Shown here in pieces: positions 25,241 through 33,548 of a stretch of DNA of 39,295 nt. The DNA is from Pirellulales bacterium (lineage in GTDB: Bacteria > Planctomycetota > Planctomycetia > Pirellulales > UBA1268): assembly GCA_017853835.1 (NCBI GenBank), contig JAFMIU010000029.1:1-39295 (forward strand). The letters are read 5' to 3'. A program made the translations under genes and the position numbers. Under the pieces are notes generated by a model. It worked only from the letters and a program-made list of their open reading frames with translations, searched no databases and had not been told where the DNA came from. Numbering within the stretch: the first letter of the stretch is position 1; each line of letters starts with the position of its first letter.

Positions 25241-26729
25241 AGCCCGTGGCATCGGCAAGCAGTTTCCGGGCGTCCGGGCCCTCGACGACGTCTCGCTTTC
25301 GGTGGGGACGGGTGAGGTGGTGGCGCTGATCGGTGAAAACGGCGCCGGCAAGTCGACGCTGTTGAAGATCCTCGCCGGCGTGCAGTCGCCCGATTCGGGC
25401 TCGCTCCTCGTCGATGGCCAGCCGGTCAGGTTTCGTGGTGTGCAAGATGCCCTCGGTGCCGGAATCGCCCTCATCCATCAGGAACTGAATCTCGCCGACA
25501 ACCTCGATCTCGCGGGCAATGTTTTTCTCGGGCGGGAGCCTCGCCGGGCGGGATTCATCCGCACGGCCCAGATGCACCGCGAGGCGGCGGAGTGGCTCCG
25601 CATGGTCGGGCTCAACCTTGATCCGGCGATGCCGCTGTCGCATCTCCCGATCGGCCGCCAGCAGCTCGTGGAGATCGCCAAGGCGCTCTCCACGAGGGCC
25701 CGGCTCCTGATCATGGACGAGCCGACGAGTTCGCTGTCGGCCCGCGAGACCGAAACCCTCTTCGCCGTGGTCAGGCAGCTTCGAGCCTCGGGCGTGAGCG
25801 TGCTGTGGATTTCGCATCGGCTCGGGGAGGTGAAGGAGCTGGCGGATCGCGTGGTCGTGCTGCGCGACGGCCGCAACGCCGGTGAGATTCCTGATCGCTC
25901 CGGCATCGAGCACGACACGATGATCCGAATGATGGTGGGCCGCGACGTCGATCGTCTCGCCCGTCGCCCGAGCCACCCGCCGGGCGAGGTCGTGCTCGAG
26001 GTGGAAGGCCTTCGAACGCCCGCCCATCCTCAGCATCCGGTGTCGCTGAGCCTGCGTGGAGGCGAGATCGTGGGCATCGCCGGGCTTGTCGGCGCCGGCC
26101 GGACGGAACTGCTCACCACGCTCTTCGGCGTGACGCCGGCGGTGGGTGGCCGTGTGGCTGTGGCCGGTCGCCCGGTCGATCTCCGCACGCCGCGCGATGC
26201 CATTCGTGCCGGGATGGCCCTCGTGCCGGAGGATCGAAAGCATCAGGGACTGATTCTGGAGATGGCCGTGCGCGAGAACATGTCGCTCGTGTCGCTCTGG
26301 CCGGAGAGCCATGCGGGGTTCGTCGACTCGCGTGCCGAACGCCGGTTGGCCGAGCAGATGATCCCGGCCCTCGCGATCAAGACGCCCGGCGACCGGCAGG
26401 CCGTGCAGTTCCTTTCCGGAGGCAATCAGCAGAAGGTGGTGCTCGCCAAGTGGCTGGCGCTCAAGCCGAAGGTGCTCCTCCTCGACGAGCCCACCCGCGG
26501 CATCGACGTGGGCGCCAAGGCGGAGATCTACGACCTCGTGCATCGGCTGGCCGGCCAGGGGCTCGCGGTGCTTTTCGTTTCGAGCGAAATGGAGGAGATT
26601 CTCTCGCTGGCCGACCGGGCCCTTGTGATGCACGAGGGACGGATCGCCGGCGGCCTCGCCCGGCATGACCTCAGCGAGGAACGCGTGATGCGGTTGGCCG
26701 CGGGTGGCACGGGGAGACAGTCGGCATGA
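25224..26729 (+). CDS. Sugar ABC importer, double ATPase (RbsA-like)
   Basis: The 501-residue protein carries two fused ABC ATPase domains, as in RbsA/MglA/XylG. Domain 1 has Walker A GENGAGKST (37-45), IALIHQELNL (Q loop), signature-region LPIGRQQLVEIAKAL and LLIMDEPTSSLS. Domain 2 has the degenerate P-loop GLVGAGRTELL, signature LSGGNQQKVVLAKWL and LLLDEPTRGIDVGAK, the pattern usual for this class. Overlap with the binding-protein gene (17 bases) and with the permease gene (ATGA) shows a single transcript. It powers import of a monosaccharide or related ligand across the inner membrane. The substrate cannot be read from the ATPase. Confidence 0.95.
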   Translation: MPPLVEARGIGKQFPGVRALDDVSLSVGTGEVVALIGENGAGKSTLLKILAGVQSPDSGSLLVDGQPVRFRGVQDALGAGIALIHQELNLADNLDLAGNVFLGREPRRAGFIRTAQMHREAAEWLRMVGLNLDPAMPLSHLPIGRQQLVEIAKALSTRARLLIMDEPTSSLSARETETLFAVVRQLRASGVSVLWISHRLGEVKELADRVVVLRDGRNAGEIPDRSGIEHDTMIRMMVGRDVDRLARRPSHPPGEVVLEVEGLRTPAHPQHPVSLSLRGGEIVGIAGLVGAGRTELLTTLFGVTPAVGGRVAVAGRPVDLRTPRDAIRAGMALVPEDRKHQGLILEMAVRENMSLVSLWPESHAGFVDSRAERRLAEQMIPALAIKTPGDRQAVQFLSGGNQQKVVLAKWLALKPKVLLLDEPTRGIDVGAKAEIYDLVHRLAGQGLAVLFVSSEMEEILSLADRALVMHEGRIAGGLARHDLSEERVMRLAAGGTGRQSA

Positions 26730-27751
26730 AGGGCCTGGCATTGGCGGCAACTCAGGTGGTGCGGAGCGCCGTCTCTCCGAAGATCCTCGGAATCATCGGC
26801 CTGCTTGCGGCCGTCTGCCTCTACACGGCGCTGGCGAGCCCCAACTTTCTCAAGGTGGGCAATCTCGAGAATGTCGTGCATCGCACCGCCCTGTTCGGCA
26901 TTCTGTCCATCGGCGTGGCGTTTGTGATCATCACCGGCGGCATCGATCTTTCGATCGGCTCGGTCGTCTGCCTCGTGGGCGTGCTGCTTCCGTGGCTGCT
27001 GGTCGACCACGGCTGGTCGGTGCCGATGGCGGTGGCATTCGTGCTCGGCCTGGGGGCCGTGATCGGCCTCGTCCATGGGTTGCTCGTGACGCGTCTTGGG
27101 CTGCAGCCCTTCGTCGTCACGCTCTGCGGTCTTCTGATCTATCGGGGCGTGGCCCGTGGCATCACCCAGGACCAGTCGCAGGGATTCGGCACCGGCTACA
27201 AAGGGCTGCGGGCGCTCGCCACGGAACGTTTTCCGATCTTCGGCGAGGGGGGCTTCGAACTGCCGGCCACGACGCTCGTGTTTCTCGTGATCGCCGTGGC
27301 GGCGGCGATCTTCCTCAACCGTACGGTCTGGGGCCGCTACCTTCTCGCGCTTGGCCGCAACGAGCAGGCGGCGCAGTATTCCGGGATCAACACGGGGCGG
27401 ATGAAGCTCCTGGCCTACGTCATGTCGAGCACGCTCGCCGCCATCGGTGGCATGCTCTTCGTGCTCGACATCAACGCCGCTCAGCCGAGCGACTTCGGCA
27501 ACTTTTACGAACTCTATGCCATCGCCGCCGCGGTGCTCGGCGGCTGTTCGCTGCGAGGCGGCGAAGGGTCGATTCTCGGGCTGCTCGTGGGCTCGGCGCT
27601 GATGGTGGTGATCTCCAACATGATCAACCTCGTGCATCCGAGGTATCAGAACGTGGAGTTCGCGATCATCGGCGGCGTGATCCTCGCCGGCGTCATCGCC
27701 GATGAACTCGTGCGCCGTGCGGCACGCCGTCGGCCCGGCAGCGGCTCCTGA
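26726..27751 (+). CDS. Sugar ABC importer permease (RbsC-like)
   Basis: The 341-residue permease belongs to the BPD_transp_2 (RbsC) family, with about eight to ten hydrophobic helices. Typical stretches are GILSIGVAFVIITGGIDLSIGS, LVTRLGLQPFVVTLCGL, YLLALGRNEQAAQYSGIN (the cytoplasmic ATPase-contact region) and AIAAAVLGGCSLRGGEGSILG. The start overlaps the ATPase stop as ATGA. The insertion with FGTGYKGLRALATERFPIFGEGGFELP between helices is periplasmic and probably faces the binding protein. The permease looks normal in order and length, unlike the binding protein. Confidence 0.95.
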   Translation: MKGLALAATQVVRSAVSPKILGIIGLLAAVCLYTALASPNFLKVGNLENVVHRTALFGILSIGVAFVIITGGIDLSIGSVVCLVGVLLPWLLVDHGWSVPMAVAFVLGLGAVIGLVHGLLVTRLGLQPFVVTLCGLLIYRGVARGITQDQSQGFGTGYKGLRALATERFPIFGEGGFELPATTLVFLVIAVAAAIFLNRTVWGRYLLALGRNEQAAQYSGINTGRMKLLAYVMSSTLAAIGGMLFVLDINAAQPSDFGNFYELYAIAAAVLGGCSLRGGEGSILGLLVGSALMVVISNMINLVHPRYQNVEFAIIGGVILAGVIADELVRRAARRRPGSGS

Positions 27752-27757
27752 CAGGGC

Positions 27758-28714
27758 TCACTGCGGGATCGGCAGTGATTCCATCGGCACCGGCGGCCCC
27801 GGGGCGATCATGGCCCCGGGGGGCAGCTGCTCGGCGGGAACGGGAGCCCCGTAGACGGGCCCCTGCGGCACCGGAGGCGGAAGGCTGATGTCGCCGGGAA
27901 CGGCGCCCGCAGGAACTCCCGAAGCGGCGCCCAGGTCGGGCGGCTGATAATACGGTTCGGCGTGAGCCTGCGGCGGCATGCCGAGCCTGGCGAGCAGCAG
28001 GGAGAGCATCTTCTGCTCCAGTTTGGGATCGCGTCCCAGCGGAATCCAGCCGAGGTTGGGCGTGGGGCTGGCCACCGGTCGGGGCTGATCGCCCACCTGC
28101 TGACCGAGCGTGGGAAGCGGGGTGCCGTATCGGTAGAGCGAGTCGTCGTTTCGGAACGAGGCCCCGCCCGTCGTGGCGCGCATCGGCCGCGGGAGGTATT
28201 CCAGTTCCTTGTTCACCACCACCTCAACCCGCCAGCCGGCGGCGTCGGGAGTGAGCCGCATGGTGGCGATGCGACGGATCGACTGGAGAGTCGACTCCCA
28301 TCGCTCGCCCCAGCCCACCGAATCGCCCCGCCAGGGTTCGAGCACGGTGGCTCCGGTCTGCGGGAAGGTGTCGATGCGGCCTTCCGTGGGGATGCCGTTG
28401 GCAAACACGACCCGCTGCTCCGAATGCACCTTGAAGAAGTCGTCGGTGACGTCGACCATCTTCGTCCACACCGTTTCGGCATCGAGCGGCGGCAGGACGA
28501 TCGCGTTGTGGCTCGCCACGGGTCCGCCAGGCATCATCGGTCCTGAGGGGCCGATCACCGTGCCGTCGGGGAGGGGAGCAAAGGGGTTTGGCTGGGCCGA
28601 CGGGATCACCGGAGGCGCCGGAAGGATCGGGGACGGCAGCATCTCCTGGGCCGGCGCGGTCCATGCGGCCGCCCAGCCAATCACCAGCACCACGATGGAG
28701 GGAAACCGCCGCAT
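27758..28714 (-). CDS. Secreted Pro-rich protein, unknown
   Basis: This 318-residue protein has a signal peptide (about 1-22, MRRFPSIVVLVIGWAAAWTAPAQ). Pro/Gly-rich tails lie at both ends (about 25-70 and 235-318). A globular middle (about 75-200) begins AETVWTKMVDVTDDFFKVHSEQRV and includes GRIDTFPQTGATVLEPWRGDS and WRVEVVVNKELEYLPRP. It looks like a planctomycete-type exported hypothetical family; no catalytic motif is visible. It converges on the ABC permease gene with a 6-base gap. Upstream, TCCCGA and TCGGGA (28721-28741) form a small inverted repeat. Function is unknown. Confidence 0.75.
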   Translation of the reverse strand: MRRFPSIVVLVIGWAAAWTAPAQEMLPSPILPAPPVIPSAQPNPFAPLPDGTVIGPSGPMMPGGPVASHNAIVLPPLDAETVWTKMVDVTDDFFKVHSEQRVVFANGIPTEGRIDTFPQTGATVLEPWRGDSVGWGERWESTLQSIRRIATMRLTPDAAGWRVEVVVNKELEYLPRPMRATTGGASFRNDDSLYRYGTPLPTLGQQVGDQPRPVASPTPNLGWIPLGRDPKLEQKMLSLLLARLGMPPQAHAEPYYQPPDLGAASGVPAGAVPGDISLPPPVPQGPVYGAPVPAEQLPPGAMIAPGPPVPMESLPIPQ

Positions 28715-28840
28715 CCATGCTCCCGAACAGAACGCTCGGGATGGTGGTGGATGGCGGGAGGTGGCTCAAGCCCAGTTTTGGAGGCTCCGACGGGCCCTTT
28801 CGGGGCGTCGGAGGGGGGCGTCCCAGGCCGGCGAGCAGGC

Positions 28841-28950
28841 TGTGGACAACGCCTGCCGCCGCAGGATGCGGCGACCGAAGGCCGTGGCATGCCTCGGCCT
28901 TCCCGCCGGTCGGCAACGTGGACAAAGGTCTTGGATGACTCTGTCCACAG
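28841..28950. promoter_or_regulatory. Three TGTGGAC boxes in a gap
   Basis: The gap between two hypothetical genes has CTGTGGACA (28840-28848), GTGGACA (about 28919-28925) and TGTCCACAG (28942-28950). The outer two form an exact 9-base inverted repeat. TGTGGACAA differs by one base from the complement of the classic DnaA box TTATCCACA. No AT-rich unwinding region or replication gene is near, so an origin is not claimed; a DnaA-bound promoter region is possible. Confidence 0.3.
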
Positions 28951-28962
28951 ACAGCCAGAGTG

Positions 28963-29649
28963 TCAGCAGGCCCCGAGCCGTGTGGCGAGCTGCTCGAACT
29001 GGCGGGTGTGGCGGCCGTGTGACGTGTGGAGGTGCTCGCCCTGGGAGATGAAACGGATGCGGTCGTTTCGCTCCAGTCCCCTGCCCCGAAGGATCCGCTC
29101 AAACGGCTGCCGCGACTGGGCGTAGATTACGAGGAGCTTGTGTTCGTCGAGCTGCACCTCGAGCGAGAGTTCTGGATGGAGCACGGCGATCGACGCACAG
29201 CCGTCGTTGAGGAGCAGGTCTTCGTACTCCCAGAGCATGCTTTCCAGCACGAGCCGCTCGATTCCCTCACGCGAGAGTTCCTGGCGGTCCGTGGCGGATT
29301 CGTGGGATGATTCCAGGATCACGTCGCAGCTGTCGCCAAGGGGTTCGATCAGTTCGAGAAACGTGGCGAAGAGGTCTTCGCTGCTGACCGCCGCGATGAG
29401 GGCGGGGATCCGCGCGCCGGAGGACGGGTCGATGTAGGCATCGTGTCGAAACCCGGCCTGGGGCACGACATCGAGCTGCCAGCCCGGGCGAACCGCTTCT
29501 GTGAGCGTGAACCGCCCGTAGCGGCTGCGGGCCAGGTGGGCATCCATCGTCGCCCGGTCCGGGGTGACGGCCGGCTCACGGGGGCCGGTCACGGCACGGA
29601 GGAGCGGGCTGTTGGTGGGCGTCGGGCGGCGTTGTTCGAGGAAGCTCAT
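28963..29649 (-). CDS. Conserved hypothetical protein
   Basis: This 228-residue soluble protein of unknown function has no signal peptide or membrane helix. Visible features are RYGRFTLTEAVRPGWQLDVVPQAGFRHDAYIDPSSG near residues 44-80, a helical acidic region (LFATFLELIEPLGDSCDVILESSHES), a segment ESMLWEYEDLLLNDGCASIAVLHP and a Lys/Arg-rich end. The frame is long, codon use is like its neighbours, and no overlapping gene exists on the other strand, so it is likely real. It is divergent from guaB across 205 bases. No Shine-Dalgarno site is seen at the ATG at 29649; Met35 is an alternative start. Confidence 0.7.
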   Translation of the reverse strand: MSFLEQRRPTPTNSPLLRAVTGPREPAVTPDRATMDAHLARSRYGRFTLTEAVRPGWQLDVVPQAGFRHDAYIDPSSGARIPALIAAVSSEDLFATFLELIEPLGDSCDVILESSHESATDRQELSREGIERLVLESMLWEYEDLLLNDGCASIAVLHPELSLEVQLDEHKLLVIYAQSRQPFERILRGRGLERNDRIRFISQGEHLHTSHGRHTRQFEQLATRLGAC

Positions 29650-29671
29650 GGTGGATCGCGAGTGACGGGAA

Positions 29672-29706
29672 GGTGCCCCCGGCGAGCGCCGGTTTCGAAG
29701 GGCACC
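29672..29706. promoter_or_regulatory. Nested hairpin upstream of hypothetical gene
   Basis: GGTGCCC (29672-29678) pairs with GGGCACC (29700-29706), and inside them CCGGC-GAGC-GCCGG (29679-29692) forms a second stem directly stacked on the first. It lies 23 bases before the start of the 228-residue hypothetical gene and about 150 bases before guaB. It could be a structured leader of the former or an operator. Confidence 0.4.
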
Positions 29707-29830
29707 ACAAACCTAGGACACGCTTTTGCGTCGTGCGGCTGCATCGGAAAACCGTCGCCACGCGGGCCCCTGGGGGGCGTCGTTGCCCTCGGAGGCGGTT
29801 TCGCCCCATAATCCGCGACTTTTCCAGGGT

Positions 29831-29836
29831 TAGGAT
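29831..29836 (+). promoter_or_regulatory. Candidate -10 box of guaB
   Basis: TAGGAT lies 18 bases before the guaB start and matches the TAGGAT before ettA. GGAGG between it and the ATG is the ribosome-binding site, giving a very short leader. No clear -35 box was found. Confidence 0.35.
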
Positions 29837-29854
29837 CTCGGACACGGAGGCCGC

Positions 29855-31330
29855 ATGGACGGGAAAATCGTTTCCACCGGAATCACATTCGACGATGTTT
29901 TGCTGGTGCCGCGGTATTCGTCCGTGGTTCCGTCGGAGGTGGATACGAGCACGCGACTGACCCGCGGGATCGAACTGAAGATCCCGATCGTCAGTTCGCC
30001 CATGGACACCGTCACCGAAAGCGAGATGGCCATCGCCCTGGCCCAGGAGGGCGGCCTGGGGGTGATCCACAAGAACCTCCCCATCGACCGACAGGCCGAG
30101 GAGGTGGACAAGGTCAAGCGAAGCGCGAACGGGATCATCATGGACCCGGTCACGCTGCCCCCCTCGGCGACCGTCGCCCGTGCCCGCGACGTGATGGATC
30201 AGCACAATATCTCGGGCGTTCCCATCACCGCCGATGGTCGAAAGCTCGTCGGCATCATCACGCGTCGCGACCTGCGGTTTCTAGAGAGTGGCGAGACCCC
30301 GATCGCGGAGATCATGACGAAGTCGGAGCTCGTGACGGCGACGGGTGCCGTGTCGCTCGACGACGCCGAGAAGATTCTGATGGCCAACAAGGTCGAGAAG
30401 CTGCTGCTCGTCGACAAGCAGGGGCTCCTCACGGGCCTGATCACCATCAAAGACATCGACATGATGAAGCGGTTTCCCAACGCCTGCAAAGACCGCCAGG
30501 GGCGGCTGCGGGTCGGGGCGGCCGTGGGGGTGATGGACTACGACCGCGCGGCGAGCCTGATCGCGAAGGGGGTCGACATGCTCGTGGTCGACAGCGCCCA
30601 CGGCCATTCGGCCAACGTCATGGAGACCGTTGCGGCAATCAAGCGACAATGGGAGATCGAGGTGGTTGCGGGAAACGTGGCAACCCGGGAAGGCTGTCGC
30701 GATCTCATCAAGGCTGGCGCAGATGGAGTCAAAGTTGGGATCGGTCCCGGGTCGATCTGTACCACACGGGTCATCTCCGGTGTCGGCGTTCCCCAGATCA
30801 CGGCGGTCTGGGAGGCGGCGCAGGAGGCGGCCGGTGCCGGCGTTCCCGTGATCGCCGACGGTGGCATTCGCTATTCGGGAGACATCACCAAGGCGATCGT
30901 GGCCGGGGCCCACTGCTGCATGATCGGCGGGCTGCTGGCGGGCACGGCGGAGAGTCCTGGGCAGACCGTCCTCTACCAGGGGCGGACGTTCAAGACCTAC
31001 CGCGGCATGGGATCGCTTGGGGCGATGGTTCACGGATCGAGCGAACGCTACCGCCAGAAGGTGACGGGGCGCGGCAGTGACAAGCTCGTGCCGGAGGGAG
31101 TCGAGGGTCGGGTCCCCTTCAAGGGGCCCATGAGCGTGTTCGTCTACCAGCTCGTCGGCGGCCTCCGGGCCGGCATGGGCTACTGCGGCACGCGGACCAT
31201 CGACGAACTGCGGAACGACGGCCGTTTTATCCAGGTGACCGCCGCAAGTGTCCGCGAGAGCCATCCCCATGACATCGTCATCACGCAGGAAGCCCCGAAC
31301 TACACGGCGGAACACGCCAAGCCTGAGTGA
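29855..31330 (+). CDS. guaB: IMP dehydrogenase
   Basis: GuaB oxidises IMP to XMP with NAD, the step before GuaA. The 491-residue length is standard. The N-terminal barrel part has TFDDVLLVP and [10 protein letters not shown]. Two CBS domains are inserted at about 95-210 ([19 protein letters not shown] and [19 protein letters not shown]), which bind purine nucleotides for allosteric control. The catalytic loop is GPGSICTTR with the nucleophilic Cys, followed by [10 protein letters not shown] and the C-terminal flap. GGAGG lies 4 bases before the ATG. The 3' end overlaps the next secreted-protein gene. Confidence 0.97.
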   Translation: MDGKIVSTGITFDDVLLVPRYSSVVPSEVDTSTRLTRGIELKIPIVSSPMDTVTESEMAIALAQEGGLGVIHKNLPIDRQAEEVDKVKRSANGIIMDPVTLPPSATVARARDVMDQHNISGVPITADGRKLVGIITRRDLRFLESGETPIAEIMTKSELVTATGAVSLDDAEKILMANKVEKLLLVDKQGLLTGLITIKDIDMMKRFPNACKDRQGRLRVGAAVGVMDYDRAASLIAKGVDMLVVDSAHGHSANVMETVAAIKRQWEIEVVAGNVATREGCRDLIKAGADGVKVGIGPGSICTTRVISGVGVPQITAVWEAAQEAAGAGVPVIADGGIRYSGDITKAIVAGAHCCMIGGLLAGTAESPGQTVLYQGRTFKTYRGMGSLGAMVHGSSERYRQKVTGRGSDKLVPEGVEGRVPFKGPMSVFVYQLVGGLRAGMGYCGTRTIDELRNDGRFIQVTAASVRESHPHDIVITQEAPNYTAEHAKPE

Positions 31331-32066
31331 GATCGCCAGGGTGCTGGCGGCTCTCGCCCTGCTCGCCCCCGCCTTCGGGCACGCCGCGGGATGGCGAACG
31401 TTTGTGCGGGAGGCCGAGCCGGTCGAGAGCCGCGTGCCGCCCGTCCTCGCCGAGACCGACCCTCAGCCGATGGCCGAGGTCGACACGCCGTCGGCCGACA
31501 CGGAACGAGACGGTGTGGCCGATCCTGCGGTGGAGGTGACGGCCGCGGAAGTGGGTGAGGATGAGACCGCTGCGGACGCCACCGGCCCGTGCGGCGAAGA
31601 AGATGCCGCCTGCCGCGACGCTCTTCGGCAGATCCGTGACGACAGCCTGAGCGACATCGATCTCGACATCCGCGTGAGCGGTCAGCCCGGCAACGACTAC
31701 CCGTGCGAGTGCCGGCTCGAGGGGGAGACCTTCGAGCCACGGCGGTTCGCCACCACCACGTTCACCTGGAAGGCGGCTGGCTACTGCCACAAGCCGCTCT
31801 ACTTCGAGGATTGGCAGCTGGAGCGGTATGGCCACTCGCATGGGCCGCTCGCCGATCCCTTCTTCTCGGCGGCCCATTTCTTCACGACCCTGCCCGTGCT
31901 GCCCTACAAGATGGGCGTCGAACTGCCGTGGGAGTGCGTCTATCCGCTCGGCTACTACCGGCCTGGCAACTGTGCGCCGTGGACGGTGCCGGCGATTCCG
32001 ATCAGCGTGCGTGGCATGGCGGTGGAGGCGGCGACGGTCACCGGCTTGGTGTTTTTGTTTCCGTAA
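31269..32066 (+). CDS. Secreted planctomycete-type protein, unknown
   Basis: This is a 265-residue exported protein. After a basic N-terminus there is a hydrophobic signal segment ([19 protein letters not shown]). An acidic low-complexity part (about 40-110) follows, then a C-terminal domain with [37 protein letters not shown] and [19 protein letters not shown], with conserved-looking Cys, aromatic and His residues of a planctomycete family. Function is unknown. The start is uncertain: ATG 31269 overlaps guaB by 62 bases, GTG 31248 by 83, and a GTG at 31341 would avoid overlap but leave no basic residues before the signal. Strong overlap with guaB suggests coupled expression. Confidence 0.75.
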   Translation: MTSSSRRKPRTTRRNTPSLSEIARVLAALALLAPAFGHAAGWRTFVREAEPVESRVPPVLAETDPQPMAEVDTPSADTERDGVADPAVEVTAAEVGEDETAADATGPCGEEDAACRDALRQIRDDSLSDIDLDIRVSGQPGNDYPCECRLEGETFEPRRFATTTFTWKAAGYCHKPLYFEDWQLERYGHSHGPLADPFFSAAHFFTTLPVLPYKMGVELPWECVYPLGYYRPGNCAPWTVPAIPISVRGMAVEAATVTGLVFLFP

Positions 32067-32093
32067 CGGCGTCGTGGGTGATAGCCCGGCGTG

Positions 32094-32196
32094 TCCCAGG
32101 CCTGACGGCCTTGGGCTTGGACCGGAGGGTTTCTGTCCGTCGAAGCCCAACGGCGTGAGCCGTGGGACCGGCGTGGTGCGTCACGCGGCGTGTTTC
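32094..32196 (+). repeat. REPIN-like pair A plus B, copy 7
   Basis: The A unit (32094-32122) reads CCCAGGCC-TGAC-GGCCTTGGG, followed by a 16-base spacer. The B unit starts at 32139 with CCCAACGGC-GTGA-GCCGTGGG, then GCGTG-GTGCGT-CACGC and GGCGTGTTT. The 8-base arms TTGGGCTT and AAGCCCAA are intact. The element lies between the secreted-protein gene and the PQQ-like gene. Confidence 0.8.
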
Positions 32197-32199
32197 CGT

Positions 32200-32228
32200 C
32201 GATCATCCGATCGCCGCTATGATGATCG
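32200..32228 (+). promoter_or_regulatory. Candidate promoter with flanking inverted repeat
   Basis: TATGAT (32218-32223) is a good -10 candidate for the PQQ-like gene, 35 bases before its ATG. It sits within an exact 8-base inverted repeat, CGATCATC (32200-32207) and GATGATCG (32221-32228), which could be an operator overlapping the promoter. The -35 region (TTTCCG or TTCCGT) is weak. Confidence 0.4.
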
Positions 32229-32257
32229 CGGCGAGGGTGGCACCAGGAGGCACTGTC

Positions 32258-33505
32258 ATGCGGCTTGTGGGAATTGTGCTGGTCGTCGCGCTCGTGGTGG
32301 CTTCGTCGGTTCGGGGCGATTGGCCTCACTGGCGGGGCGATGACGGCAACGGCGTGTCGCTCACGGCCCGGCCTCCGGTCGCCTTCGGGCCCGACCGCAA
32401 CCTTCGATGGAAGGCCGAGATTCCGGGACGGGGCTCGTCGTCGCCGGTCGTCGTGGATGACCAGGTGTTCGTCACGACCGCCGTGCCGGTCGAGGCCGAG
32501 GACGGGCTCCTCGACTTCCGCCTGCTCTGCTTCGATCGCGAAACGGGCCGCGAGCTCTGGGCTCGGTCGGCGGTGCGGGCCGTGCCCCATGAACGAACGC
32601 ACGAGACCAATGGGTTTGCCTCGGCCTCGCCGTGCGTCGCGGACGGCCACGTTTATGCCCACTTCGGATCCTGGGGGCTCCATTGCTTCACCCGCGACGG
32701 CGACCACGTGTGGAGCAGGGATTTTGGCGACATGCGAATCCGCAACGGTTTTGGCGAGGGGTCGTCGCCCACGCCGGCCGGCCGGCTGGTGCTCGTGCCC
32801 TGGGATCACGAGGGACCGTCGATGCTCATCGCGGTCGACGGCCGCACCGGTGCAACTGTCTGGGAAACGCCTCGTGACGAACCCACCTCCTGGGCCACGC
32901 CGCTGGTGGTCACGGGAGGCGATGGTGTCGTGCAGGTGGTGATGAACGGCCAGCGGGCGGCCCGCGGCTACAACCTCGCCGATGGCCGGGAACTCTGGCA
33001 GTGCCGCGGCCAGACAGAACGGCCCTGCGCCTCGGCGGTGGCCGCCGATGGCGTGGCCTACGTGGGGAGCGGCTTTCGCGGGGCGTTTCTCGGCGCCTTC
33101 GATCTCGGGGGCCGCGGCGATCTCGAAGGCGGGTCTCACGTGCGCTGGACCGTGGCCCGCAACACGCCCGACGTGGCCTCTCCCCTGCTCTCTCACGGCA
33201 GGCTCTTCTACTACAAGGAGAAGACCGGGCTGCTCACCTGCGTCGATGCCCGCTCAGGCACGCCGCACTATGAGGCGGCGAGGGTGCCCGGTGTCGGCCG
33301 CACGTATGCCTCGCCCGTCGCGGCCGACGGCCACGTCTACCTCACCGATCGCAGCGGGAGGATCACCGTGATTCGTGACGCTGAAGCGGTCGACGTGGTG
33401 GCCGAAAACGACGTCGGCGAGGGAGTCGATGCCACGCCGGCGCCGTCGGGCGACTCGCTCTTCGTCAGGGGCGAGCGGCACCTGTTCCGGTTTGCGGGCG
33501 AGTGA
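32258..33505 (+). CDS. Exported PQQ-like beta-propeller protein
   Basis: The 415-residue protein has a signal peptide (MRLVGIVLVVALVVASSVRG, about 1-20) and a PQQ-like beta-propeller. The mature start DWPHWRGDDGNGVS is the hallmark of the planctomycete group. Repeats of the type FDRETGRELW, VDGRTGATVWETP and YNLADGRELWQCRG recur through the protein, alternating with SSPVVVDDQVFVTT-like strands; about seven or eight blades are expected. These proteins are often called PQQ-binding-like, but most lack dehydrogenase active-site residues, and none is seen here. AGGAGG before the ATG at 32258 decides the start. The ligand is unknown. Confidence 0.9.
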   Translation: MRLVGIVLVVALVVASSVRGDWPHWRGDDGNGVSLTARPPVAFGPDRNLRWKAEIPGRGSSSPVVVDDQVFVTTAVPVEAEDGLLDFRLLCFDRETGRELWARSAVRAVPHERTHETNGFASASPCVADGHVYAHFGSWGLHCFTRDGDHVWSRDFGDMRIRNGFGEGSSPTPAGRLVLVPWDHEGPSMLIAVDGRTGATVWETPRDEPTSWATPLVVTGGDGVVQVVMNGQRAARGYNLADGRELWQCRGQTERPCASAVAADGVAYVGSGFRGAFLGAFDLGGRGDLEGGSHVRWTVARNTPDVASPLLSHGRLFYYKEKTGLLTCVDARSGTPHYEAARVPGVGRTYASPVAADGHVYLTDRSGRITVIRDAEAVDVVAENDVGEGVDATPAPSGDSLFVRGERHLFRFAGE

Positions 33506-33548
33506 TGCGGTTCGCACCCGCCACCCGAAAACCCGTCACCGCCTCCGA

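Noticed and set aside
28820..28830. Partial A unit (GTCCCAGGCC)
   Set aside because: Only ten bases match and the second arm is absent.
28840..28950. Replication origin
   Set aside because: Only three imperfect DnaA-like boxes, no AT-rich stretch and no dnaA, dnaN or gidA-type neighbour.
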